Below, in pieces: positions 9,376 to 16,880 of a stretch of 64,000 nt of DNA. The DNA is from DAINRZ01 sp964634885 (GTDB taxonomy: Bacteria > Bacteroidota > Ignavibacteria > Kapaibacteriales > UBA2268). The stretch is taken from positions 1 through 64,000 of the forward strand of contig CAZWLN010000004.1 in assembly GCA_964634885.1 (NCBI GenBank), given 5' to 3'. Every line of letters starts with the position of its first letter. The first letter of the stretch is position 1. The position numbers and the translations under genes are program-made. The notes beneath the pieces were generated by a model. It searched no databases, was not told the DNA's origin, and worked only from the letters and a program-made list of their open reading frames with translations.

Positions 9376-11433
9376 TTATTTTGTTACTGTAAGCATCTTG
9401 TGGCTGACCGTGCTGCCTGACTTCAAAGTAACAATGTAGGAACCGGATGAGAGCGAAGTAGTGTTAAGTGTTACTATGTTCTCCGAACTATCCATTGTTA
9501 CTGTCCTGCCATAGACCCTGTTGCCGAGTATGTCGGAAATAACGATCTCCAGGGTGCCGCCGTTGTTGACTGCGATGGAAGCCGATTCGACTGCCGGGTT
9601 CGGATAGAATTCACCGTTGGCAATGCCCGCCTGATCGGCCTCATCTTCGACACCTACCGAAGTAGAGAAAGTGAAAGTATAGTATCCGTCGGGAGCCGGT
9701 AAGGGTTTGGCAATGGTTTTACCGTTGTTTGAAGTAGCAGTGATGTAATAGTCGATGGCGCCTTCCGTTTTGTCGTTGGGAATGGAGCCGCTGTAAACCG
9801 CTCCCGAATTGGTGTTAAGTGTTACTTCGTTCCAGCTTTCAGTACCGCTGTATCTCCACATACACTTTGCAGAGGCAATGCCGCTCTTGTTTGTTATTTC
9901 AGCAGAAACAGGATAATCCGTAAGGGTAGTAATCAGCTCGGGAATGCGGTTGTGGTATATCCTGATGGGATTGTCGGCAGGAATCTGTTTTGTGATGCAG
10001 TGGATGGCGCCGCCGGAGCCGTCGAAGGAGCGAACGTCGATCGGTACGATGTTGTAACCGGGATACTTCGCTTTGAGGCTGTCCAAGTCTGCAAGCATAT
10101 AGTTGTAACTTTCCGTTGTCTCATCGGCAAAGACAGGCTGAATGATGGTCTTGTTTACAAAAGTGTGGTTGCTGTATGTCCTTGTGTATTCCTCATAGTC
10201 TTTGTTATTAGTGTACCAACTGCCGTCGTCTTTCCTGGGGAAGGGAATGTTACGCCTTGTGAACTGCTTCCCGTCTGTTCTGCCGATGGACATGATGGTG
10301 TCGATGTTTCGTTTGGAGACAGTGTAGTCGGTAAGTTTTTTCAGGTCATCGGGGAAAACTGTGAACACGAAGGTGTTCTCGTCGCTCATGTCGGCGTAGA
10401 GGTCGATGTGGCCGGTGCCGCCGTCATGCTGCAGAGAGGGAAGTATCCTGAGGTAATCGAGATTGAGCAGGTTTGTAAGGCTGTCTTTGATCTGCTGTAC
10501 AGTAAGGGGATCCTTCAATATCATATTAAGCGTAGTGTCATCTACCAGGACATACGGGCCATATTCATCCTGGTTTGTTGTGTACAGGGCTTCGGAAGTG
10601 AAGAGCCTTCCTCTGCCGTCTAAGAGGATGTTGCCGCCTTCGTATTCAATGGTAGTCGTATAGACAGGGTAGCCTACAGCTTTTGCTATTTCAACGGGTA
10701 TCTTGTCGTCCATGGGGCGTCCGCCGTAGTATTCGAAATCGATGAATCCGACACTGTCCTGGTCGCCATAATAAAAAGCTACCGGGCCGCAGTCCCTGTA
10801 CCAGAAGGAGTTACCCGGATTGACAAAGAAACGGGCATGCTGGAGAGGCATATCGAGGGATGCCATGAATGATTTGATTGCGTTACTGTCTTCGGCAGCC
10901 CAGATGTTGATCCACACTTCGGCTTCCAGGTCGATGGCGTGTGCCAGTTGTGAATATACTATGGCGAAGGGGTCTGTGACTGAAGTGTCGATGAAGTTAT
11001 ATACCTTTTCCGAATACATTTCGTCGTTTTCCTGGTCATAGTAAAAGACAAGGTTCTCAAACAACTGCTCTGTGTAATAGCCTTCTTCGTCAATTGAAAT
11101 ATAGGGCCAGGTGATAAGTATGGCCTTTACTTCGTCGAATTCGCCGGGAAAGATCATGTTCTCGGGCAGTGTTTGCAGTCCCTGAACATTGTCGTTTCCT
11201 GATTTGTTGTTTACGAGGCTTTGGGGAACAGCCTTCAGTTTTGAAGCGTCAAACTTGTTGGGTACCCTTTTGTGAACGCTTTTGAATGCTTTAATGTAAT
11301 CCTCTTTTGTTACAGGCTTGAACCTGTTTTGCTGTAACCCGGCAGGCTTTCCTGAGCCGTCGCCGGCGTAGGTGTGGGCTGTGTATGTTATTACCAGGGC
11401 TAAGGTAAGCAGTAGTACACTTTTCAATCTCAT
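9376..11433 (-). CDS. Secreted peptidylarginine-deiminase-like protein (PPAD architecture), T9SS cargo
   Basis: Family members hydrolyse a guanidino group; agmatine deiminase makes N-carbamoylputrescine and Porphyromonas PPAD citrullinates protein arginines. The domain order is signal peptide (1-23), pro-region, pentein catalytic domain (about 93-500), Ig-like domain (about 505-590), and T9SS sorting domain (about 607-685, FYPNPAVES ... SGSYIVTL). Expected catalytic residues are present: Asp214 in WYRDCGP, His342 and Asp344 in GHIDLY, and Cys479 in GGAIHC. This order matches PPAD rather than the cytoplasmic agmatine deiminases, so the product probably acts outside the cell. Whether it prefers peptidyl-arginine, free arginine or agmatine cannot be told from the sequence. 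It is a single-gene unit ending in a good terminator. Confidence 0.85.
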   Translation of the reverse strand: MRLKSVLLLTLALVITYTAHTYAGDGSGKPAGLQQNRFKPVTKEDYIKAFKSVHKRVPNKFDASKLKAVPQSLVNNKSGNDNVQGLQTLPENMIFPGEFDEVKAILITWPYISIDEEGYYTEQLFENLVFYYDQENDEMYSEKVYNFIDTSVTDPFAIVYSQLAHAIDLEAEVWINIWAAEDSNAIKSFMASLDMPLQHARFFVNPGNSFWYRDCGPVAFYYGDQDSVGFIDFEYYGGRPMDDKIPVEIAKAVGYPVYTTTIEYEGGNILLDGRGRLFTSEALYTTNQDEYGPYVLVDDTTLNMILKDPLTVQQIKDSLTNLLNLDYLRILPSLQHDGGTGHIDLYADMSDENTFVFTVFPDDLKKLTDYTVSKRNIDTIMSIGRTDGKQFTRRNIPFPRKDDGSWYTNNKDYEEYTRTYSNHTFVNKTIIQPVFADETTESYNYMLADLDSLKAKYPGYNIVPIDVRSFDGSGGAIHCITKQIPADNPIRIYHNRIPELITTLTDYPVSAEITNKSGIASAKCMWRYSGTESWNEVTLNTNSGAVYSGSIPNDKTEGAIDYYITATSNNGKTIAKPLPAPDGYYTFTFSTSVGVEDEADQAGIANGEFYPNPAVESASIAVNNGGTLEIVISDILGNRVYGRTVTMDSSENIVTLNTTSLSSGSYIVTLKSGSTVSHKMLTVTK

Positions 11434-11796
11434 CTTCTATCCTTTCTAATCCATCAAATTAATTTTACTATTTTCTATTACGTTTTTGCCAAGCTATAAG
11501 TTCCTATTGAAGTAAAGATTTAACAAATATTTTACAACTTTATTTTCGGGGATATTACTTTAGTTATTCCTATCCTTCCCGGCGCTTGAACAAGGGGCAT
11601 CTGCCCCTAGTTAACACATCTATTACTCCATCCACCTCGCAGATGGAATCCATCTTGTCCGTTGTGAACCGTCCGACTGTTTCAATCATACGGATGGTTT
11701 GATGCATACAGCTAAGAACCATTGATATAATTTGAAGATATTATAACGGAAATTTTAAAAAAGAATGTCGATTCGGATGATAGGAATTGTCTTCGG
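11434..11796. other. Intergenic region with a GC-richer block and a possible small ORF
   Basis: This stretch separates the deiminase gene from the MATE unit, both on the minus strand. The part near 11434-11560 is AT-rich and must hold the deiminase promoter, although no clear boxes are visible. A GC-richer block at about 11575-11710 holds a 50-codon minus-strand ORF (11570-11722) and several short inverted repeats of the GATGG/CCATC type. No ribosome-binding site precedes the ORF. Confidence 0.5.
11570..11722 (-). CDS. Possible 50-residue ORF or gene remnant
   Basis: An ATG-initiated frame of 50 codons (starting MVLSCMHQTIRMIETVG, ending PLFKRREG) occupies the only GC-rich patch of this intergenic region. 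It has no Shine-Dalgarno site, I do not recognise the product, and short inverted repeats overlap it. It could equally be a decayed gene end or a structured RNA. Weak call. Confidence 0.2.
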   Translation of the reverse strand: MVLSCMHQTIRMIETVGRFTTDKMDSICEVDGVIDVLTRGRCPLFKRREG

Positions 11797-11838
11797 AAAA
11801 AATCATCGATCAACCCGACGGTAACCGCCGGGTCGATC
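11797..11838 (-). terminator. Terminator of the MATE exporter unit
   Basis: A 14-position stem with two A-C mismatches (11808-11821 with 11825-11838, loop TAA) is followed on the minus strand by six T (11797-11802 on +). It lies 26 bp after the MATE stop codon. Confidence 0.8.
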
Positions 11839-11863
11839 TATATTTACTTCGATAAACGCTTGC

Positions 11864-13312
11864 TTACACCATTTTCTGCTTCCACCTGCCTTTGCGGAAC
11901 AGGTGTAGGGCAATCAGCGCGAAGCATGTCTCGGCGAATACGATTGAGTAGTAAACACCGACTTCGCCAAGCCCTGCGACAATTGCCAGGAGGTAAGCCA
12001 GAGGCACTTCGATGAGCCAGAAGGCAATTGTGCAAACGATCATGGGAGTCTTTGTGTCACCGGCACCATTGAAAGAGTTAATCATTACCATTCCCAGGGC
12101 GTATGACAGGAAGCCGAAACTGATGGCCCGAAGGCTTTCAGAGCCGTATTTCAGGACGCCGGGGTCTTTTGACAGAAGAGCGACCCAGAATTCGGGGAAG
12201 AGCACAAAGAAAATCCCTATCGATCCAAGGAACGCCATATTATAGCGCGAGGTAATCCATACCGATTTCTCGGCTCGTTCCGGCTGTCCGGCGCCCAGAT
12301 TCTGCCCCACGAGTGTGGCGGCGGCGTTGCTGAGGCCTGCCGAAGGCATCATTACAAAGAAAATCAACCGGATGCCGATGGTGTAACCTGCAACTACTTC
12401 GCTGCCGAAAGTCGAGAGTATTCGTACCAGGAATATCCAGCTCGAAGTGGAGATCAGGTTCTGCGCAGTACTTCCAAGGGAGAGCTTAACAATCCTGAAT
12501 ATCAGCCTGAAATCAGGTTTCATACTGCCCAGGGTCAGTTTAACCCTGTGCTTGCCTGAAAACAGGATATAGAACTGGTACAGAACTCCTATTCCCCTGC
12601 CGATGGTAGTTGCGGTGGCTGCTCCGGCTATTCCCATTGCCGGGAAAGGCCCCCAGCCGAAGATGAGGCAGGGACACAGTATTATGTTCAAAACGTTGGC
12701 CAGCGTTAACACCCTCATCGATATGGCGGCGTCTCCCGAACTGCGAATTACGCTGTTGATGATGAAGAGCCAGACGATGACGAGGTTGGTACCGAACATA
12801 ATCCGGGTATAGGATGAATATTGTTCGACGATGGCAGGTTCAGCTCCCATCAGTGTCAACAGGCTGTCGGCGTACAGAATGCCTACTACCGAAAGCGGCA
12901 GTGAAACGACAAGGCCTGTCAGAATGGCCTGAAAAGCTGCTTTTGAAGCTTCTGCCTGGTTCTTTTCACCGATTCGGCGGGAGACGATGGCTGTGGCTGC
13001 CGAGCTTAACCCGAATGAAAGGGCGTACACTACTGTCATTATCGATTCGGTAATGCCGACGGTAGCGACGGCTCCGGGGCCGATTTTATCGACGAAGTAA
13101 ATATCGACCAGTGCGAAGATCGATTCCATGATCATCTCGAGGACCATCGGAACCGAGAGGAGGAAGATGGCTTTGCGGATTGTACCGCTTGTGAAGTCCA
13201 TCTCATTGCCGGCCAGGGATCTGCCTACGTCTCTCAGGAAGTTCATCATTCCGTAAGTTTCCATACCGGCTTCTAAATTTAGTTCTTTTGTTTTATCTGA
13301 ATTATAACTCAT
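11864..13312 (-). CDS. MATE family multidrug/sodium antiporter
   Basis: A 482-residue inner-membrane transporter with about 12 hydrophobic segments in two homologous halves, as in NorM/DinF-type MATE exporters. Family members expel cationic drugs or metabolites in exchange for Na+ or H+. Typical features are PMVLEMIMESIFALVDIYFV in helix 1, VGITESIM in helix 2 and the mirrored AAATLVGQNLGAGQP in the second half. The ATG overlaps the TGA of the small upstream ORF at 13309-13434 (sequence ATGA on the minus strand), and no separate strong ribosome-binding site precedes it. Its translation is therefore probably coupled to that ORF. The cargo is unknown. A terminator follows. Confidence 0.9.
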   Translation of the reverse strand: MSYNSDKTKELNLEAGMETYGMMNFLRDVGRSLAGNEMDFTSGTIRKAIFLLSVPMVLEMIMESIFALVDIYFVDKIGPGAVATVGITESIMTVVYALSFGLSSAATAIVSRRIGEKNQAEASKAAFQAILTGLVVSLPLSVVGILYADSLLTLMGAEPAIVEQYSSYTRIMFGTNLVIVWLFIINSVIRSSGDAAISMRVLTLANVLNIILCPCLIFGWGPFPAMGIAGAATATTIGRGIGVLYQFYILFSGKHRVKLTLGSMKPDFRLIFRIVKLSLGSTAQNLISTSSWIFLVRILSTFGSEVVAGYTIGIRLIFFVMMPSAGLSNAAATLVGQNLGAGQPERAEKSVWITSRYNMAFLGSIGIFFVLFPEFWVALLSKDPGVLKYGSESLRAISFGFLSYALGMVMINSFNGAGDTKTPMIVCTIAFWLIEVPLAYLLAIVAGLGEVGVYYSIVFAETCFALIALHLFRKGRWKQKMV

Positions 13313-13434
13313 TTCTCTGTTTTTCGTTTTTGTTTAACATAATAAATTATTGGTCCTTTGTTCATAATTGGCATGGTAAATACGTCAATGAGCTGCACAG
13401 ATACAACGGCGGTAAATAAATTAGTTGATTTCAT
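13309..13434 (-). CDS. 41-residue leader peptide translationally coupled to the MATE gene
   Basis: The frame runs from ATG at 13434 to TGA at 13309 and encodes a product that begins MKSTNLFTAVVSVQLIDVFT and ends YYVKQKRKTEK. A near-perfect Shine-Dalgarno site, GGAGGA (13441-13446 on +), sits six bases before the ATG, and the stop overlaps the MATE start as ATGA. Its ribosome-binding site is far better than that of the MATE gene, as expected if ribosomes finishing the leader reinitiate on MATE. The peptide has a hydrophobic middle and a basic tail. It may be only a regulatory leader or a real membrane miniprotein. I do not recognise a family. Confidence 0.7.
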   Translation of the reverse strand: MKSTNLFTAVVSVQLIDVFTMPIMNKGPIIYYVKQKRKTEK

Positions 13435-14119
13435 GATAAATCCTCCAAAAAATAATTAATAAAAAATGTAAATGATGCGGAATATTCCGCGGACAATTGC
13501 TTAGGCTTTCAGATCGGGGGTCGATCTAAAATCGGGTTCGCACGATATTTGGTATCATAATTTTCATTTTTTCACCTTCTCAATTACCAATATTACGAAT
13601 GAATACATGAAAGTTGCAAGAATTTTTTGCAGTAATGTGAAAATTATTTCATTTACCGGCCAGGACTGCGTTTCAGAAAGAAAGCCGTACAGGAGCGGCT
13701 GTTGATGTAATTAAGCCGGGTTTCCTGCTGAAATTGACAGGAAATAATTAATGAAAATTTGTACATATTTCCTGACATGTGGATGATTGTTGTCAGTGAA
13801 TTCAGGGACTGTTGAAAAATTGGGGAGAAAGGTTTAACTTTCTTATATTATATAGGCACGAGCTAAAGCTCGTGGCTATTAAATTCACATTTCATTTTTT
13901 ACCTAACTCCCAAAATGGTTAACCTGCCCCATACTACTGTTGAAGATGACTGCGAATGGAATCCAATCAATTGTGTTGGATAATTATTAATGCTCTCTAA
14001 CCTTGGCTGTATATCAGAAATCAGTGAGCCTGCTTATAGCTGCCGTTTGTATTTACACTTTTCATCCGGTGATTCCGTTTACAATGTTAATAATCATTAT
14101 TTCCATTTTCAGGTGTAAA
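13435..14119. other. Divergent intergenic region with a GAGCT hairpin and flanking inverted repeat
   Basis: The region holds the MATE leader on one side and the upstream sequence of the barrel genes on the other. Near its middle lies a hairpin, CACGAGC-TAAA-GCTCGTG (13857-13874), flanked by imperfect inverted repeats: TGGGGAGAAAGGTTTAAC near 13821 and GGTTAACCTGCCCCA near 13917-13931. The layout resembles a short palindromic mobile repeat. No ORF of note is seen. Confidence 0.5.
13441..13527 (-). promoter_or_regulatory. Structured 5' leader of the leader-peptide/MATE mRNA
   Basis: Upstream of the leader ORF the minus strand carries a perfect 14-bp palindrome, GCGGAATATTCCGC (13477-13490), and a hairpin of AGATCG with CGATCT around a 5-base loop (13511-13527). 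The GGAGGA ribosome-binding site follows in an A/T-rich single-stranded stretch. This could be an attenuator or operator; it does not match a riboswitch class that I can name. Confidence 0.45.
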
Positions 14120-14584
14120 ATGAAAATATTTCTGTTGGTATTTTTCATCCTTTCGAACACAATTGCAGTCTTCAGCGCGGACAGCAGCGCCGTGGCAGGT
14201 AAGCAGACGCCGGCACAGGCTTTCGACTGGAAATACTCTTACAGTGGCGGTCCCGGTTTCCTGATTGACTGGCAGGAAGGAAAAAACAATTCTTTCAGCT
14301 ACCTGATCGGATGGGACTTAAAGCTTAACAACTCCTGGGCGATGATAGGATTTCGTATATGGTATTTGTATGGGGTTGAATTCCATTACAGATTCCCGCT
14401 GAAAAACTTCTCTTTGTCTGTCGGTACCATTGCTCTTAACGGAGGCCTGTACGGTGTGTCAGGCTCGATCGGCTATCTGTTTGAACTCAGTGACAGGTTT
14501 ATGATTGAGAGTAATGCCGTATTTAACACCAGGCTTGTTGACAGGATCTATCTGGGAGCCGGCTTGTGCTACCGTTTTAAGTAG
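14120..14584 (+). CDS. Small outer-membrane barrel-like protein, paralogue 1 of 3
   Basis: A 154-residue exported protein. The ATG at 14120 is chosen because it gives a clean signal peptide (MKIFLLVFFILSNTIAVFSA); a longer frame from 14003 would add an implausible hydrophobic extension. The mature part alternates hydrophobic and polar residues like a beta-barrel and contains AMIGFRIWYLYGVEFHYRFP, which recurs in both downstream neighbours. This is the most divergent of the three copies. The function is unknown; a small outer-membrane or periplasmic barrel is likely. Confidence 0.7.
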   Translation: MKIFLLVFFILSNTIAVFSADSSAVAGKQTPAQAFDWKYSYSGGPGFLIDWQEGKNNSFSYLIGWDLKLNNSWAMIGFRIWYLYGVEFHYRFPLKNFSLSVGTIALNGGLYGVSGSIGYLFELSDRFMIESNAVFNTRLVDRIYLGAGLCYRFK

Positions 14585-14621
14585 TATATCATGGCTGGGC
14601 TTTGGGCTGAACACATTTGTC

Positions 14622-14652
14622 TTGATTTCTCATACAATCTTGCTTAATTTTG
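14622..14652 (+). promoter_or_regulatory. Bacteroidota-type promoter of paralogue 2
   Basis: TTG at 14622-14624, 20 bases, then TAATTTTG at 14645-14652, matching the TAnnTTTG -7 consensus of Bacteroidota. The start codon is 28 bases downstream. The same boxes with the same spacing precede paralogue 3. Confidence 0.65.
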
Positions 14653-14680
14653 TATTAAGCATTAAACATAGGGATGTAAT

Positions 14681-15172
14681 ATGAGAAAAATAATACCTGT
14701 TTTGTTATTCATTATTAATGTAGGTCTTGTCTTTTCACATAATGCCGATGTAAAGGTGAATAAAGAAAGTGAGACACCGGCGGGATTTAGCTTTACCGGC
14801 GGCGCCGGCTTTCCATTGGGCTCTTACGGCAATGGTAAAACCAGCCTGAACCTTGGAATTGATTATATTACCGGTGAAAGCCTTGCCATGATCGGAATAC
14901 GATATTACGGGATACAAAGGCAATCAAGCTATTCTAACAGTAGTGTGACAACTGATGTATTAGAAATTCATTACAGATTACCTTTCAGATGGTTTACCCT
15001 TGCTTTGGGGCCGATTTATACCAGTGAACAGTCAAACGGTTCGTCTTCCTCAGAACTGGGGTTTTCCGGTACTTTGGGCGCCATGGTACAACTGCATGAA
15101 AAATTATACGTTGACTTCGGTGTAAGCTCCTTTAAGCTATATGCATTCGTCAACGTCCGTTTCTGTTTTTAA
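14681..15172 (+). CDS. Small outer-membrane barrel-like protein, paralogue 2 of 3
   Basis: A 163-residue exported protein with a signal peptide (MRKIIPVLLFIINVGLVFS). The central motif AMIGIRYYGIQ, followed by EIHYRLPFRWFTLALGPIY, aligns with paralogues 1 and 3. Alternating aromatic and hydrophobic residues and a terminal NVRFCF (aromatic last residue) fit an outer-membrane beta-barrel. It has its own promoter, so the three copies are separately transcribed or regulated in steps. The function is unknown. Confidence 0.75.
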   Translation: MRKIIPVLLFIINVGLVFSHNADVKVNKESETPAGFSFTGGAGFPLGSYGNGKTSLNLGIDYITGESLAMIGIRYYGIQRQSSYSNSSVTTDVLEIHYRLPFRWFTLALGPIYTSEQSNGSSSSELGFSGTLGAMVQLHEKLYVDFGVSSFKLYAFVNVRFCF

Positions 15173-15219
15173 CACACTCCGAATTGTAACCGTGGATGCC
15201 GCCAGGTAATATTATTATC

Positions 15220-15250
15220 TTGTTTTCTGTGCCCTTCTTATTTAATTTTG
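15220..15250 (+). promoter_or_regulatory. Bacteroidota-type promoter of paralogue 3
   Basis: TTG at 15220-15222, 20 bases, then TAATTTTG at 15243-15250, 30 bases before the start codon. Boxes and spacing are identical to the promoter at 14622-14652 although the spacers differ in sequence, which supports function. Confidence 0.65.
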
Positions 15251-15280
15251 TCCTAAAATATTTTAAACTATAGGTGTTAT

Positions 15281-15784
15281 ATGAAAAGATTATTGCCCTT
15301 TCTGTTGTTCCTGCTCAATTTTGGTTATGCCTATTCCCAGATATGGGGCGACACGCCCACCAAGCCTTACCGTCCCGAAGATCAGCCGAAGACCTTTGCA
15401 ATCTATAGCGGTGTAGGCTATTCATATTACTTTGGTGAAAAATATTCCGGTTCGAATATTAGCACGAATTTTGGGTTTGACTATTTCCTTGACAGCAGGG
15501 AACTATCAATGATAGGGATACGCTATATCTCCATGAACGGCCATAATGATCATCCTTCCCTTAACATAATCGGGCTTCATTACAGGTTCCCGTTTAAAAA
15601 TCTAACTGTAGCCGCCGGCCCTTTGTACAGCATCAATGAAGAGGGAAACAGTTTCGGTGCTGTGGCTACTGTCGGCTATTTACTTGACATGAATGGTGTA
15701 TTCTTTCTCGAGCCCGGCCTTAGCGGTATAATATGTTCGGAAAACATACTGTATCCTTTTCTCAATATACGGCTGCACATTTAA
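15281..15784 (+). CDS. Small outer-membrane barrel-like protein, paralogue 3 of 3
   Basis: A 167-residue exported protein with a signal peptide (MKRLLPFLLFLLNFGYAYSQ). It shares SMIGIRYISMNG and GLHYRFPFKNLTVAAGPLYS with its two upstream neighbours, so the three genes arose by tandem duplication. The product ends NIRLHI and is rich in alternating beta-strand patterns. The function is unknown. A hairpin terminator lies about 55 bp downstream. Confidence 0.75.
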   Translation: MKRLLPFLLFLLNFGYAYSQIWGDTPTKPYRPEDQPKTFAIYSGVGYSYYFGEKYSGSNISTNFGFDYFLDSRELSMIGIRYISMNGHNDHPSLNIIGLHYRFPFKNLTVAAGPLYSINEEGNSFGAVATVGYLLDMNGVFFLEPGLSGIICSENILYPFLNIRLHI

Positions 15785-15833
15785 ACGTGAAAATACGGAA
15801 TTGGCCGGTTTGTTGAAGCCGGCGCCAGGAGAT

Positions 15834-15862
15834 AAAAAAATAAGGCAGCCCTCGAGGCTGCC
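15834..15862. terminator. Bidirectional hairpin terminator between convergent genes
   Basis: AGGCAGCC and GGCTGCCT form an 8-bp stem around a short loop (15843-15862). On the minus strand it is followed by a run of seven T (15834-15840 on +); on the plus strand only by a weak T-rich stretch. It probably serves mainly the minus-strand miniprotein at 15903. Confidence 0.8.
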
Positions 15863-15902
15863 TCTTCATTTTAAAATAATTAAGCCTGTAAGATCAGAGA
15901 CG

Positions 15903-16010
15903 TCAGCCTTTTTTTGACTGTTTCTTTTCCTTCTTTTCCAACCTTTTCTCCATTAGGGTTTTCGTAGGCTTTTTCTTGGCTTCTTTTTTAATATCCTTTT
16001 CTTTTCCCAT
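15903..16010 (-). CDS. Lys-rich 35-residue miniprotein
   Basis: The ORF encodes a very basic, helix-prone peptide (MGKEKDIKKEAKKKPTKTL ... KKEKKQSKKG). GGAG lies six bases before the ATG at 16010, and a terminator follows the stop, so it looks like a real short gene. A longer in-frame frame exists upstream but gives an unlikely N terminus. Such peptides often bind nucleic acid or ribosomes, but no family is recognised. Confidence 0.55.
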   Translation of the reverse strand: MGKEKDIKKEAKKKPTKTLMEKRLEKKEKKQSKKG

Positions 16011-16291
16011 AAATACTCCAGCGTATATTTTATAAAAAATACAAGTATTCAAGACGAAAACATAATAATAAATTTTATAAAATTCAATGATTTTTTCTAT
16101 TTGCACATATTAGCCGAAAAGAATATCGGTTACAAGGTACAACGTATCGGGATATTTGTTAAATTAGGACTTAAGGTAAGTATTATATATTTGAAATGAG
16201 AAGTAACAAAAATTGATAGAAGGATAGAGTAGCAAGGACAGGTATATATCTCTGAATAATTTTAGATGTTAATATTATAAGGGGGGATTGA
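16011..16291. other. Intergenic stretch upstream of the HNH gene
   Basis: AT-rich sequence that should contain the promoters of the Lys-rich miniprotein (minus) and the HNH gene (plus). A purine-rich AAGGGGGG at 16279-16286 looks like a ribosome-binding site, but no ATG, GTG or TTG in the HNH frame follows it. No other signal is seen. Confidence 0.4.
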
Positions 16292-16867
16292 GCCTTCAGT
16301 TACAACAATAATTTTAAGCCTTCGGTTTACCTCTCCGACGCAGAGAGCAGGCAGCTTGCGCTCTCCAACAGTAAGGTACTGGTACTGAACCAGAGTTTTG
16401 AACCAATCACCACTTGCACTGCCAGGAAAGCAGTAGTACTGCTGCTGCTGATGAAAGCCGAGATGGTTGCCAGAAAGGATGGCCTGGTTCTTCGTTCCAT
16501 AACGAAATCATTTCCTTTCCCCAGTGTCATCAGGCTCGCCAATTTCATCAGGGTGCCGTTCAAAAAGATTGAACTGTCGAGGAAGAACGTCATCAGGCGC
16601 GATGCGATGACTTGCCAGTACTGCGGCGGGAAGCATACGGACCTTACCGTGGACCATGTCATTCCGAAGTCCCGTGGTGGAGCCGACAGTTGGGAGAACT
16701 TAGTTACTGCCTGCAAGAAATGCAACAATAAAAAAGGAAGCCGTACCCCCGAAGAAGCGGACATGAAACTGATTGCAAGGCCGAAAAGGCCGAACCACAT
16801 CCTCTTCATTCAGCAGGCAGTGGGTAAAGTGGAAGACACATGGCGCCCGTTCCTGTTCATGGATTGA
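16292..16867 (+). CDS. HNH endonuclease without a standard start codon
   Basis: The C-terminal half has the HNH zinc-finger nuclease core: CQYCGG near the middle, VDHVIPKSRGG with the catalytic His, and CKKCNNKKG. The conserved N-terminal region of this family (KVLVLNQSFEPITTCTARKA) is also encoded in frame, but upstream of the first ATG (16451). The frame is open back to a TGA at 16289-16291, and no ATG, GTG or TTG occurs before 16451. Either a rare start codon is used, or an indel or base change near the G-rich 5' end has removed the start. The family cuts DNA non-specifically or acts in repair and homing; the role here is unknown. It lies tail to tail with the DNase I-like gene, 13 bp apart. 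Confidence 0.75.
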   Translation, partial: AFSYNNNFKPSVYLSDAESRQLALSNSKVLVLNQSFEPITTCTARKAVVLLLLMKAEMVARKDGLVLRSITKSFPFPSVIRLANFIRVPFKKIELSRKNVIRRDAMTCQYCGGKHTDLTVDHVIPKSRGGADSWENLVTACKKCNNKKGSRTPEEADMKLIARPKRPNHILFIQQAVGKVEDTWRPFLFMD

Positions 16868-16880
16868 CGCTGCAGCGGCT

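Noticed and set aside
11592..11605. GGGGCA-TC-TGCCCC palindrome as a terminator
   Set aside because: The loop would be only two bases and no T-run follows on either strand.
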